NCBI GenBank assembly: GCA_905331475.1
Contig: CAJNYU010001450.1
Location: forward strand, 22,654-86,653
Direction of reading: 5' to 3'
Source: Rotaria socialis
Taxonomy: Eukaryota; Rotifera; Eurotatoria; Philodinida; Philodinidae
DNA: 64,000 nt
Positions 49,962 through 61,392 of this stretch are shown one piece after another. Position 1 is the stretch's first letter. The number at the start of each line of letters is the position of its first letter. The translations under genes and the position numbers were made by a program. The notes under the pieces are model-generated. The model saw nothing but the letters and a program-made list of their open reading frames with translations, ran no database searches and was not told where the DNA came from.

Positions 49962-52477
49962 TATTTCTTCCACAAACACCAACAAAAAACAAATATACGA
50001 GACTGAAGGTAAATTGAATAAAGTAAAAAAGTAAAACTATCATATAAGTGAGTTTACATAAATATTTCTATAAAAAAAAAAGATAAAATGTTTCAAATCT
50101 TTTAACAATATAGGACCAACAAATTATTGCAAACCTCTTTACTAGTTGATATTCTTACTTTACTGAATCCTAATATTCCATTCTACGTTCGTTAGCAATA
50201 GTGGAATACTAATCGATAAAATCGTAGCAAGAAATATGTGCTAGTTTTGATTTTTATCCGAAAATGGATTATGATTAAGAACTAGAACATATCTTCATCA
50301 ATAACACATAAGTCAACAGTTGCATCTTGTCTTCCGCTCGATCATGTTTCAATAGAATACGTTATGAATTTCAATCTAACTAAAATTTCAAACGTGTTTA
50401 CATTATTCTAATTGTAAAATATTTAATAATAGTCTCTTGTTTTCTCAGTAAATCAACATTCTAAATGGAGTAATGCTTTTTTTGATTTTGATGATCATAC
50501 ACAGGCATTGGAGACTTTTGACTTGCTGATGTACCTGAACAAGACACGAATATATCAATGGCTGGTTTTGATTGAACTTATACATCAGCAAAGATGGATA
50601 TGTGACGTAGGATATTTTCGGTCAGGATTCAAGTATTTCCTGAAAATATTCGCAGTGAAGCTGGCTCCAACTAAGGAGTTGTTGGTTCCAAGTAGGCCTT
50701 GACGAGCTCTATCCACTGGAATGTTTTTTTCTGGCCCAGGAACCTCCTTCCGTCCAAAAACCCTTTCTACTGCTAAAAAACACGAAAAAACTCGCGATTC
50801 GCTCAACGACTGGTTCCAACAAAACCACGTCTGGTTCTGGGGTGTGGGTATGGGTGTGACTGCTGATTTAATATTAATACGTACCCACATCCCCACACAC
50901 CCAAACCCAGTGTTTTCATATTGAAAAAAATTAATATGTCGGAGAACGATCATTTGACCGATTTTAAATGAATGCAAATTGAAAACGACTTAGTTTTGTT
51001 TTTGTTCTCTTTTTTGTTTCAATGTATTCTTAAGTGCATGCTTCTTCAATTAGTAAAAATAATTGGCATATAGAAAGAAAAAAGTGGCGCCATGTTGTGA
51101 TGAAACCAATATAGCAATTTCAGAAGGATTTCTATCAAATGGTCTCAGTAAAGTATCGATTACTTGATATTCAGTGTACTTCCTTTTTTTTCGATTTTCA
51201 AGTCAATTTGGCAAAAAATAAAACTAATGAAAGAAGGGATTTTGCCATCTTTCAACATTGATACTCATAATCAAATAGGATCTATTTACTCGCAACGAAT
51301 ACGAAACGGCTCCAGTGTCTATCACACATCGAGGAATTGCTGCTTAATCATGATGATTGGACAATATTTCTAAAAATCAGAAAAATCTATTTACTGAGAA
51401 GCATCGGTTCACTCAATCAAACTCATGCAGAAATGAATGCGTCATGTTTTGTTGATTCACTGTTTTAAGAAATATCTAAAATTATAGGAATTGAAAAATC
51501 TGTTGGAATGAATGAGCTTCTTAATTTTTAAGGCTTCATATTGAACTTGCATATATAAATCCTTCTGCTCCTCCACGAATATTCATACTGTCACAGGTTC
51601 GATTCTGCCAATTGTTTTTTGCCATTTTATATAAATCAAATGTGCTTTTCTTTGAACAAAATTCAAATTTGAGAGAAAGATTAAGAAAAGAAATTCATTG
51701 GATATATTTTCTTCGAATTCTCGAAAATTGAACTCAATTTATGCATATAGATTTCTCATCAATTTAGTTAGCATTTATTTTTGAGTTTTGAATGCGAATG
51801 AAATTTGAAAAATCTAAATAATCAGGCCAATCTGTAATTGACCCAATTATTTAATGGATACAACATAACACGTAGCAGACTGGCATATCATTCGAAGAAA
51901 ATAATGCTAAACGACAGAATCATATTTGATGAAAGAAACGAAAACAAAAAGCATTTTTACGGCTTTGTGAAAGGCCGTTGAAAATAGGCATATGTCGATG
52001 CTATACTGTGCACATGGCCTTGCTAACCCTATCGAATATCAACTGATTTTCATACGTCAACTTTATATCAATTAAACAACTAGCTATTATTTAGGTATTA
52101 ATGGTATTAGTGGAGAGAAGTATTTAAAGTCTGGTCTCATATTCAATTGTGAGGAAACGGTAGTGTAACTCGTATTGACAACATGTTGCTAGCTAGATGA
52201 CAAGTGCAATAGCTGACTGTTAATATCGCTTTAGGATGTTTTTAAAGTAAGATGATTTATGTAGTAATCGATAGAGAAATACATTCGATATTATTTATCA
52301 ATTGTACGAGTTTGTAATATCTTGAATTTTAGTATATTCACTATTTTTTCCCTAGAGTCAGTCGTCCGAAGAGATTTTCTAGATTTGACAAACCTTTTAG
52401 TCAAATTAAATCTTATATTACTCTGGGGCTTGCATTTTTCTTGTTTACTTTTTAGTTTCTTTTATTCTGAGTGTAAG
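49962..52477. other. Intergenic before the GH31 gene
   Basis: No gene is supported. Around 50500-50960 is a patch with several short palindromes and overlapping frames on both strands (50508-50702 plus, 50977-50585 minus), probably repeat-derived. The remainder is AT-rich. The GH31 promoter should lie near 52300-52470; no clear TATA box is evident. Confidence 0.5.
50837..50911. repeat. G-rich/C-rich hairpin with TGTGGG-like words
   Basis: The left arm CTGGGGTGTGGGTATGGGTG and the right arm GTACCCACATCCCCACACAC, continuing to CCAAACCCAG, are imperfect inverted copies around an AT loop. GGGTGTGGGTATGGG words resemble degenerate TGTGGG repeats. Confidence 0.6.
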
Positions 52478-55400
52478 ATGACTGTCACGCGTCATCTTAT
52501 AACATTTTTTCTTCTAATTAAACTGTTAGTTGGTACTAACGTTGATGTTCGTTCAGCTGAACTTTCCGAACGAATCGATTGTTTTCCTGAAGCTGAATCG
52601 AAATTTTCCTACTACTCCAAAGATAATTGTTTGGCACGGGGCTGCCTATTCGATGAATGGTCTCCTGCAGGTGTAATACAATGTTATGTAAATCCTAATT
52701 ATGGATATATATTACGAGAAAATGCACAGCAAACTTCAAATGGTATTCGATTACGATTACGAAGAAATCAAGCAGTCAGTAGTATGTTTCCATCACCTAT
52801 TGAGAATGTTGTACTTGATGTACAACATTATACCAATGATATAATTCGATTTCGATTATACGATGAAGACAATCAACGATATGAGGTTTAACAAAATATA
52901 GCACAAGGAAATGAATCTTTTTTTTTCATTTAATTTCAGGTACCAATCCCATTATCGCCTGCCTCTGCTCAAGTATCATCACCACAATATGAATTTATTC
53001 ATGGAGCCGATTCTTCTCGTGGCAATGCTCATTCATTTTCGATTAAACGTCGATCAAATCAAGCTACGTTATTCGATACATCACTTGGTGGTCTTATTCT
53101 TAATGATCAATTTCTTCAAATAGTAACACGTCTTCAATCACCACATGTGTATGGATTTGGTGAAAATAATCATGATACATTAAAACATAATGTTAATGAA
53201 CGTAAAACATGGGGTATCTTTGCACGTGATCAAGGTTTGTCATTGAAAAATTTTAATTAATTTCTTTAGTAAATTTTATTTATTTAAAGGTACTCATTGG
53301 GGTTCCAATGCGAATCAATATGGATCACATCCATTTTATCTTGTTATGGAGCAAACAAGCAATTCTGGCCAATCTCCATCAGGTAACATGCATGGTGTTC
53401 TTTTACTCAATTCGAATGCTATGGACTATACATTTTCATCGGTGCCATCATTAACAATGCGTACAATTGGTGGTATTCTCGATTTTTTTGTATTTCTTGG
53501 TCCAAAACCTGAACAAGTTGTTCAACAATATACATGGTTAGTTGGTCGATCTATTTTACCACCTTATTGGTCACTTGGTTTTCAAATTGCTCGTTGGGAT
53601 TATGGAAATTTAACACATATGCAACGTGTAGTTAAACGAAATCGTGATGCTGGAGTTCCAATTAGTGTTCTCTATGCTGATATTGATTACATGGATGCTG
53701 AAAAAGATTTTACTATTGATCCAATTAATTTTCGTGGAATGAAAGAATACTTTGCTGAATTGAATGCTGATGGAATTCGAACTATTGTCATTTTGGATCC
53801 AGCTACAGTTGATGATCAAGTTCATTATGCGCCAACAATTGAAGGTATTCGAGAAGATGTATTTATTAAATGGGATGATGGAAAGACATTAATGAAAGGA
53901 TCCTGTTGGCCCGGCGATGTTTTCTTTCCAGGTGAGTAAGAAAATAGATTCTATTGTCTCTAATTTGAAATATATATTTCATTTTCGATCATTCGATCAA
54001 TTTTGAAAGAAATATCGTATTTTAAAAATGCAAGAATATTAATTATTATCTTTTTCAATGATAGATTTTTTTACAAATCGAACACAAAATTGGTGGTCAC
54101 GGTGGATCAAAGATTTTCGACGTGTTAATCTTACATTCGATGGCCTTTGGATTGATATGAATGAGCCTGGTAAATGAGTCTATTAATTATTTATCAAGAA
54201 ATTCGATATTTTGCTATTTTCTAACAGCTCTATTTGATACCAATGAAGCAGAACCATGGAATTCACATGACACTGGTAGTACTTATACACTCAAATGTCC
54301 AATTAGTAAATTTGATGATCCTCCATATCGTACTAAAGCTGCCTTTCGCTATGATGGTACAATGACTCGACCAAGTCGTCTATCCGACCGAACTCTTTGT
54401 TTATCAGCTCAACAAGGTGAAATTGATATGAAAACTGGTAAACCAAAATATCGTCATTATGATGTTCACAAGTAAGATAAGTATTTGATATCATTTAAAA
54501 AATGAATCACATTTATTTGGTTAGTTTGTATGGATGGAGTCAAACAAAACCAACCTTAGATGCAATGCAACAAGCAACAGGTAAAAGAAGTTTAGTTTTA
54601 CCACGTTCGACTTTTGTTGGTTCCGGTCAATGGAGTGGCCATTGGCTTGGTGATAATGGTGCAAAATGGGAAGAAATGAAACGATCTTTAATTGGAATGG
54701 TTGAATTTAATTGGTTTGGTATTCCATTTAATGGTGCTGATATTTGTGGTTTTGATGGAATTCCCAGTGAAGAAATGTGTATCCGGTAAACAGAAAAAAA
54801 AATATTTGATTATGAATTTATTGAATCATTCATTTTCTATGTAGGTGGATGCAACTTGGTGCGTTCTATCCATTTTCTCGAAATGTAAGTTTCAAAAGCA
54901 TTCATATTTTGTTTTATACATTCACAATTGTTTACTATTTTCTTTAGCATAATATTTGGAAACTACCAGATCAAGACCCAGCTGTATGGTCACCATCAGC
55001 GGTAGCTATTATGATTTCAGCTCTTCATATTCGTTATACTCTTCTTCCATATTATTATACACTGTTCTATAAAGCACATACCCAAGGTTCAACCGTCATT
55101 CGACCATTATTTCATGAATATCCAACTGATAAGACAACACTTGATATCTTTCTTCAATTTCTTATTGGATCTGGTCTTATGATAGCACCTGTTACAGATG
55201 ATGGAGGTCGATATGTTCAAGTTTATATTCCATCATCACATTGGTACAATTTTCACACGGGCGCACGAATTGCTGTTCAAAGACAATATATATGGATGTC
55301 GGCACCATTAGACACGATCCCAATCTTCATTAAAGGTGGAGCTATTTTGCCTACACAAGGCTACGCTGAAAATACGAAATTTTCAAGGTGAATATATGAC

Positions 55401-58400
55401 TCATTCATATTTAAAATGATTTTTTTTTGTTTCTTTATTTAGACAAAAACCATTTGGTCTTATAGTTGCACTTGACGCGAACAGTAATGCTGAAGGTGAT
55501 CTCTTCTATGATGATGGTGAATCAATCGATACAGTTGGTTCAAAAGCTTATTACTATGCTACATTCCGGTGGTCATCTAATACTCGACAATTAACAATTA
55601 ATGTTATTGAAAATAATTATTCTTCTATGTCAAATTTAACTTTAGATACATTAACGATCTATGGATTAAATGATATACCATTAAAATTCACTGCCAATAA
55701 TAAAGATTTTACACCAACAGTACGACCACAAAGTCAAATTATTGAAGTAACAGGATTAAAATTACCCATGGGTGCAAGTCATGCAATAACATGGCAATTT
55801 CCAGAGATAGCAACAGTACAAAGACCTGATTTTATTAATAAAGATCCTAAATATCGAATTGATTGTCATCCTGATCCGAGTAAGGTGTATCATTCTTTTA
55901 AGATGAAATTTAAACAGACGACTTCTTCTTTTAGATGCTAGTGATTTTTCATGTAGAAATCGTGGATGTATATGGGACACTAGTTTTGGAAATGGCATCG
56001 TTGCTTGTGTTGTTCCACAAGAAAAAGGTGGTTATGCTTTAGCAGGAACTCCACAAAATGTTTCTGATGCTATGACACACTATGGACTTTCGCGTATTTC
56101 TGCAGCTAATCAATTTTCTTTATTTGGAAAAGATATCAATAAATTAAATGTTCAAGTCAGTGTGTCAGGTACCGATATGATACGTTTGACAATACGTGAT
56201 TCAGATGCAAAACGTTATGAAGTTCCTGTACCCATTCGATGGAATCCTGTTGCTCCATCTTCATCGAATGGTGCTAAAATTAAATTTGAAATGACTAAAA
56301 ATGAAAATGGACAAGCTGGTTTTCGTGTTCGCCGCACAAATACAAATTCAATTCTTTTCGATACATCATTTTTTGCCGAAGGTTTCATTTATGATGATAA
56401 ATATATTCAAATGATTACAACTATTCCATCTAGAAATGTTTATGGTAAATCGAACATTACAAAAAGAAAAAAAAACAATGTATTTTTGTTTTAGGTTTTG
56501 GTGAAAATACTCATCAATCTTTTCGACATGTTCTTAAAGGATCACATCGTTATGGTGTATTTGCTCGTGATCAACCACCATATGGTGGACATGAGAATTT
56601 GTATGGTACACAGCCATTTTATATGGTTATTGAAAATGATGGACAAACATTTGGCATACTTATTTTCAATTCAAATGCGCAGGATTATAAGTTTGATGAA
56701 TTTTCTGATGATCAAGCTATGCTTACTTATCGAACAATTGGTGGCATTTTGGATGTTTTATTTTTTGCAGGATCACATCCAGAAGATGTTATTCGACAAT
56801 ATCAACAAGTAATTGGTACTCCTTATATGCCACCTTATTGGGCACTTGGATTTCAACTTTGTCGTTATGGTTACGATTCATTGAATAACATGAGAGCAGC
56901 AACGTTAAGAACAATCAATGCAAATATTCCTTTGGATGTTATGTTAGTAAAAACTGATAAGGAGAGAGAGAGAGAGAGAGAGAAGAAATATCTTTTGTCT
57001 TTTTATCGATTAGGTATGGTGACATAGATTATTTTCGAAAACGACTTGATTTTACTTATGATCCAGCGAATTTCAGTGGTTTACCTGATTATGTTAATTG
57101 GCTACATTCAAATGGCATGAAATTTATTACAATTCTTGATCCAGCTATTGATTCTGAAGAACCAAACTATTCGGTTTATGCTGAAGGACAACGCGATAAT
57201 ATTTGGATTAAATGGCCAACACGTCGTAATGTTCAATACAGTGAAACCGGTAATCGAAATATGGTTGGCTATGTATGGCCTGATGGTAAGTATATCATTA
57301 GAAATTATTTTCTATGTAGAAAAAAGAAATTGAAATGATTAAATATGTGCATTGCTTTTCTTTTTCTTACAATTGAATCACTCATTTATATTGAATTCTA
57401 TATAGAATTTGCAATTGTAAAAAGTTATTTCTATAAACTTATAGGTAAAACGGTATTTCCGGACTTTTTCTATCCACCAGCAAAACAATGGTGGAAATCA
57501 CAAGTCGTGAACTATTATTCTCAATTGAAATTCGATGGTCTTTGGATTGATATGAAGTAAATTTCATTTTTTATTCTTTTCCATCTTTGTCTTTATGATA
57601 CATATATATATATATATAGCGAACCAGCTAATTTCGATACAAATAGAGAAAAACCATTTAATTGGAATCGTCCAGAACCATGGAGTCTTCATTGTCCTTT
57701 GGATGAACCATTAGAAACACCAAAATATAAAACATCAATTTTAGGTGATTATCTCTCGGATAAAACTCTATGTATGATTGGTGAACAAACAGATGAACAA
57801 GGTAATATCTATACTCATTATGATGTACACAATCTATACGGATGGTCAGAAACAATGGCTTCATTACCAGCTGCTAGAGCTACAGATAATAAACGATCGG
57901 TTGTTATTAGTCGATCGACATTTCCAACTTCAGGGTCATTCAGTGGTCATTGGCTAGGTGATAATTCAGCACAATGGTCACATCTTAAATATAACATCAT
58001 TGGAATGTTAGAATTCAATTTATTTGGTATTCCCTATGTTGGTGCTGATATTTGTGGATTCGAAGGAGACACAACTGAACAAATGTGTCAACGGTGGATG
58101 CAATTAGGTTTGCTTTTGTTTTTTAATTTGAATCTTTCAATTATTTCTGTTTCTTTTTAGGTGCTTTCAATCCATTCTTCCGAAATCATAATGGTTTAAA
58201 ATTTAGAGATCACGATCCAGGTAATTTTGCTCCAGCTGCTGTTGCATCGAATCGTCGAGCGGTGATAACACGTTATCAATTAATTCCATATTTATATACA
58301 TTATTCCATCGTGTGCACATTTCAGGTGGTACTGTAGTTCGTTCTATGGGCCATGAATTTCCATCAATAACTGATTGCTTACCGCTCGATGAACAATTTC

Positions 58401-58996
58401 TTTGGGGCTCACATTTACTTATTGCTCCAGTTATCTATGAAAATAATTTTAACAAATGGGTTTATTTACCAACAACTGAACGATGGTTCGATTATTATAC
58501 TGGTGAAGAAAAAACAACACTTGGAGCAATAACAGTTCCTGCACCGTTGGATTTTATTCCATTATTTTTACGTGGTGGAGCTATTATACCTCATCAATTA
58601 TCTGCTTTGAATACGGTTATGTCGCGTAAGAAACCAATGTATCTTATTGTTGCACTTGATAATAAACAACAAGCTACAGGAGATCTTTTCTGGGATGATG
58701 GTGAATCGATTGATACCTATGAAAAATCGATTTATAATTATTTCATTTTCAACTGTGATTCATCACATTTAACCATCGACCGATGGACATATAAGTATCC
58801 TGAGATGGGTAGTGAGATCAAATTAGAAGAAATTAAAATATTTGGTATCAATAAACAACCAAATAGAATTACATGGAATGGACAAGATTTAACACCAATG
58901 GCCAAGTGGACATTTGATCCAAACAAAAACATTTTGATTATGAAAGATTTGGCATTGGATTTTTCTAAGACACATAAATTTGCTTTTCTTCAATAA
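52478..58996 (+). CDS. Tandem GH31 alpha-glucosidase (sucrase-isomaltase-like)
   Basis: Secreted or anchored digestive alpha-glucosidase that removes glucose from malto-oligosaccharides or sucrose-type bonds. Fifteen exons: 52478-52885, 52940-53234, 53290-53931, 54065-54169, 54228-54471, 54525-54785, 54845-54884, 54948-55387, 55443-55879, 55935-56444, 56495-56942, 57014-57285, 57445-57556, 57620-58107, 58161-58996. They sum to 1846 codons. A hydrophobic signal (about 5-20) precedes two trefoil-plus-GH31 units. Trefoil 1 is near 32-75 and trefoil 2 near 953-1000; both lack the double Cys (RGCLF, RGCIW). Each GH31 half has the nucleophile motif [10 protein letters not shown] (D479, D1403) and acid/base motif HWLGDN (D608, D1518), so both look active. 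Length equals human SI/MGAM (about 1830-1860). ATG 52478 is the first in frame. No C-terminal anchor is seen. Confidence 0.93.
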
Positions 58997-59170
58997 TAAT
59001 TCTGCCAATTTTGATTCATGATGAAATATCTTTTCTGATAAAATCACTTTTTAAAAGTTAAAATAATACGGTTAAATTTCAATTTTGATTCTGATCAAAT
59101 ATTGAAATATGATATGCTATAATTTTTTAAAGTCTCATAGATATTGAATTGAAGCATTTTCAATAAGAAC
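58997..59170. other. 3' flank of the GH31 gene
   Basis: AT-rich; no perfect AATAAA hexamer is evident right after the stop. Confidence 0.5.
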
Positions 59171-59415
59171 CCATGTAAAAAGAAATCATAAACAATTTGA
59201 TTATAATTGATTTCTGTGCGATTATAATCTATTTTAATGGCACTATTATAATCTGATTTTTCCATCTTAAAAGACAGATTATTTTTGATTTTGATTTTAA
59301 CTTAGTACCTAAAAAACTATAAGAATCGATTAAAATCAAAATCAAAAATAATCTGCCTTTTAAGATGAAAAAATATAATTAAAATCAGATTATTAATCCA
59401 ATGCTTTTTACATGG
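59171..59415. mobile_element. Palindromic MITE, about 245 bp
   Basis: Ends are CCATGTAAAAAG and CTTTTTACATGG, flanked by GAAC on both sides (59167-59170 and 59416-59419). The interior is an imperfect palindrome of words such as GATTATAAT and AAAATCAAAATC. The 4-bp flank could be a target duplication or an extension of the palindrome. No superfamily is assigned. Confidence 0.7.
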
Positions 59416-59734
59416 GAACTGCTTAATAACCAGTAAAATAAGGTTGTGACAGCATCTTCGTGCTTTGGTCATCTCACAGCGCATCGAACCACGTCAGCCG
59501 AGCAAACAAGCGTGTGGGTACGAATATAGAGCGAAACTTCCATGAAATGTGATCGACATAACTCACATCAATTTTTAGTGAGATGAACATAAAAAGCAAA
59601 GCAAAAACTTTCGGGTTTCTGGTTGCTAACGATGAACTTTCGCTTTCCATATTCATAAATGGTTAAATCTCTCTCTCACGGACTTTTTTTTACAAGCAAA
59701 AAGAAAAAGTCTTTTATATTAATTTTGGTATGTA

Positions 59735-60601
59735 TAGAAAAGGTCGAAAAAAAATGTCGAATAGTAAAAAGGCAGAAAAAAAACGCCGAATGCTGAAAAG
59801 ATTGAATGTTAAGAAGATCGAAAAAAAAGATCGAAACAAAAAATGTCGAATGATAAAAACGTCGAAAAAAAAATGCCGAAAATGTTAAAATAAGATAGCT
59901 TGGATTATTCAAATATAAATAACTTTATTGATGCTTTAAAAATAGAACTCGTTTAAAATCAGACCTATATGAGTGTGGTATGGATGTGCGTATGAGTGAG
60001 GAGGAGGGCGACTGTGCGGGTGAGCATGAGGGTACGGGTGAGGATGTGGGTACTCTTAACGGCAATGCCAACATCTGAACGCTCTAGATCATCGTGTCAT
60101 ACTATAAAAAAAAGTTAAGTTCTATACCGAACTTAAAAAGGTTCAGCAAATAATACGAAACCTAAAAAGGTTCTTCCCTCGGTCGATGAGAAGAATCTTT
60201 TTTAAGGTTTCGAAAAAATTCTAAAAAATTTCGTACCAATCGACAGAACTTAAAAAGGTTTTGCATGAAAGTACCAATCCTTCAGGTTTAGTGATAAGCC
60301 TTTTAAGGTTTTGCACAGAACCTAAAAAAATTCTGCCCGTCTGCCCGAGTGAAGAACCTTTTTTAGAGTGTACAATGGACAATCAGAAAAATATCATAAA
60401 ATAACTGTAGCTGTCAGCAGGATACAATTCAATGCTAAATTGTTTACTTAAAGCATTCTCGACTTTTTCGATATTTTTGTAAGTTCGACATTTTTTCTTT
60501 CGATACTTTTATCTTTCGGTTAGTTTTTTTCGACATTTTCTATTTCGACGTTTTTTTTTCGACGTTTTTCGTTTCAACATTTTTTGTTTCGACCTTTTCT
60601 A
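59735..60601. mobile_element. TA-flanked element rich in GTCGAAAAA repeats
   Basis: Ends TAGAAAAGGTCGAAA and TTTCGACCTTTTCTA are inverted, and TA borders both (59733-59734, 60602-60603). Both arms carry many degenerate GTCGAAAAAA words, inverted relative to each other. The centre (60100-60370) holds repeated GAACTTAAAAAGGTT words in both orientations, and 59975-60056 holds a G-rich tract with GGATGTGGGTA. No transposase is visible. Confidence 0.65.
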
Positions 60602-60809
60602 TACCATTCTTAATTTTAGCTCACTATTGATGATTTGAATACAGCTACATATGCTCAATTTCTGGCATGCATACGTCTTATCGGGTGTTGGTGTCTTTTT
60701 CTACACACACGGATGATTACGATAATCAACGAGTAATGCGATGTTTTTTTTTTCGCGGTCGAACAAAAACCAGACAACATGATTGAAAATGGACATTAGG
60801 GGTAGCTGA

Positions 60810-60899
60810 TGATGTGGGTGTGGGTATGACGTGCGTGTATGTATGCGACTCTTCTCTACATACTCAAACCCATCAACATCTACATCTACACCCACATTT
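60810..60899. repeat. Second G-rich/C-rich hairpin with TGTGGG-like words
   Basis: Left arm GATGTGGGTGTGGGTATGAC and right arm ACATCTACACCCACATT (with CAAACCCATC before it) are imperfect inverted copies. The layout is similar to the hairpin at 50837-50911. Confidence 0.55.
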
Positions 60900-60908
60900 A
60901 TGACATAC

Positions 60909-61091
60909 TATATCATTTATATCAAGATTATGTCCAGCAATTCGCTTTAATTTGTATATTTTTTGTTGCAATGTATTTAATTTTTCTCTTTCTTTTTTTA
61001 AATATTCATTGAAATAATCATGTTTTGAATGAGTGTTTTTCATCATGGAAATAAATATGGAAAATATCCAATAATAAATAAAAATTAACAT
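60909..61091 (-). CDS. Orphan first exon: signal anchor plus coiled coil
   Basis: A minus-strand ATG frame of 61 codons ends exactly at a consensus donor GTATGT (60908-60903). It starts with a hydrophobic anchor (LIFIYYWIFSIFISM), then a heptad-like stretch (YLKKEREKLNTLQQKIYKLK) and GHNLDINDI. This looks like the N-terminus of a type II membrane protein, for example a Golgi enzyme stem, but no following exon is recognisable down to 59000. The mobile element at 59735-60601 lies where the rest should be. It may be a gene fragment or chance. Confidence 0.35.
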
Positions 61092-61392
61092 AAAACAAAT
61101 TATTAATAAAAGTCACTTATTTTGATTTAATAAATAATCAAGAGATTGTGGTCGCTAAAAAAAATCAAAACATTTAATTAGATATGTTCGATCTGTATCA
61201 AATCAAAGAAAAAATTCATTTTACTCTTTTTCTATATACTCTCATTTATCATTTTATCAAACGTTTGTTTTTGTATTTTTTTATCTAAAGTATTATTTGT
61301 GGCATCAGTATAAGATGACGTTATGACAAAAATTATGTTATCTAGAAGAATAATGAATAACGATAAGTAAGAATAAAATTCTCACTTGTTCT
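61092..61392. other. Intergenic, no gene seen
   Basis: AT-rich sequence upstream of the orphan exon; nothing supported. Confidence 0.5.

Noticed and set aside
51590-51605. tRNA B-box-like GGTTCGATTCTGCC
   Set aside because: No matching A box, acceptor stem or cloverleaf is found upstream.
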